This document shows positions 34,791 to 35,008 of a DNA stretch of 35,008 nucleotides, piece by piece. Source of the stretch: Flavobacterium sp. Lineage in GTDB: Bacteria > Bacteroidota > Bacteroidia > Flavobacteriales > Flavobacteriaceae. The position numbers and the translations under genes are program-made. Every line of letters begins with the position of its first letter. Positions within the stretch are counted from its first letter, which is position 1. The DNA is taken from assembly GCA_025351785.1 (NCBI GenBank), contig JANXVF010000095.1, positions 1-35,008 of the forward strand, in the 5' to 3' direction. The notes below the pieces were generated by a model, which saw only the letters and a program-made list of their open reading frames with translations, searched no databases and was not told where the DNA came from.

Positions 34791-35008
34791 ACTCTGTAAC
34801 TTTTACTCCTTACTCTATAACTTTAACTCCTTACTCTGTAACCTTAACTCCTTACTCTGTAACCTTAACTCTTTACTCTGTAACCTTAACTCTTTACTCT
34901 GTAACCTTAACTCCTTACTCTGTAACCTTAACTCCTTACTCTGTAACCTTAACTCCTTACTCTGTAACCTTAACTCCTTACTCTGTAACCTTAACTCCTT
35001 ACTCTGTA
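34791..35008. repeat. 21-bp tandem repeat array upstream of the AAA+ gene
   Basis: Ten full 21-bp units and an 8-nt partial one run to the right edge without interruption, so the true length is unknown. Each unit begins ACTCTGTAAC and ends CTCCTT. The two units nearest the gene are the most diverged, and units at 34854 and 34875 carry CTCTTT. On the AAA+ gene strand each unit reads AAGGAG near its start. Twenty-one bp equals two helical turns. The array begins 41 nt upstream of the gene's start codon. No spacers, so it is not CRISPR. Confidence 0.95.

Noticed and set aside
34791..35008. CRISPR array or coding repeat at the right edge
   Set aside because: There are no spacers between 21-bp units. 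The minus-strand frame through them is open, but it has no ATG start in the visible part and is not in a recognisable gene.

Overview
The window looks like core chromosome of a member of the Bacteroidota, most likely Flavobacterium or a close relative. The DNA is very AT-rich. Several genes and the one tRNA have the TAnnTTTG -7 promoter element of that phylum, and start codons lack a consistent Shine-Dalgarno sequence. One protein ends in a type IX secretion sorting domain. The gene neighbourhoods pfkA-gap-GlcNAc kinase, tamB<>tsaD-rsmE-DUF4159, and udk-divIC-mutA-mutB are ones I recall from Flavobacteriaceae. I see no phage, transposase, CRISPR, toxin-antitoxin or restriction genes, so this is not an obvious accessory island.

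Left part (1-6000): a 41-bp tandem repeat array runs in from the left edge and ends in a small hairpin. A large secreted protein follows on the minus strand (T9SS sorting domain, DNRLRE-like domain, three Cys-bounded repeats). Divergent from it is a compact four-gene cassette on the plus strand: an anchored protein of unknown function, a multi-pass membrane protein, a NarL/DesK-type histidine kinase and its LuxR-type response regulator. The last three are translationally coupled or overlapping. This cassette is the best candidate here for an undescribed system.

Centre-left (6000-15300): a cysteine-desulfurase-like PLP enzyme converges, across a strong bidirectional terminator, on a minus-strand sugar block (6-phosphofructokinase, glyceraldehyde-3-phosphate dehydrogenase, BadF/GlcNAc-kinase-like enzyme). 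Next comes a 1513-residue TamB-like outer-membrane biogenesis protein.

Centre (15400-23330): tsaD (tRNA t6A), rsmE (16S rRNA methylation), a DUF4159 protein, an AI-2E-family membrane protein, a THUMP-like methyltransferase and a small secreted protein are on the plus strand. On the minus strand are a VanX-like lipoprotein dipeptidase, a small membrane protein, folE and msrA.

Right part (23500-35008): a LolD-like ATPase, a 562-residue polytopic membrane protein and a TIGR02757 protein form a tight run. They are followed by udk, divIC and both methylmalonyl-CoA mutase subunits. A RecD/Dda-like helicase converges on mutB. A 48-residue basic protein and tRNA-Arg(ACG) follow, each with a recognisable promoter element. 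A ChlI/MoxR-like AAA+ protein is last, and its upstream region is filled by a 21-bp tandem array that runs off the right edge.

The most unusual non-coding features are the two edge arrays, a perfect 15-bp inverted repeat between gap and the kinase gene, a poly-T/poly-A hairpin at 19018-19055, and an A-C mismatch in the tRNA acceptor stem. Functional names rest on family recognition by eye; no database search was run.
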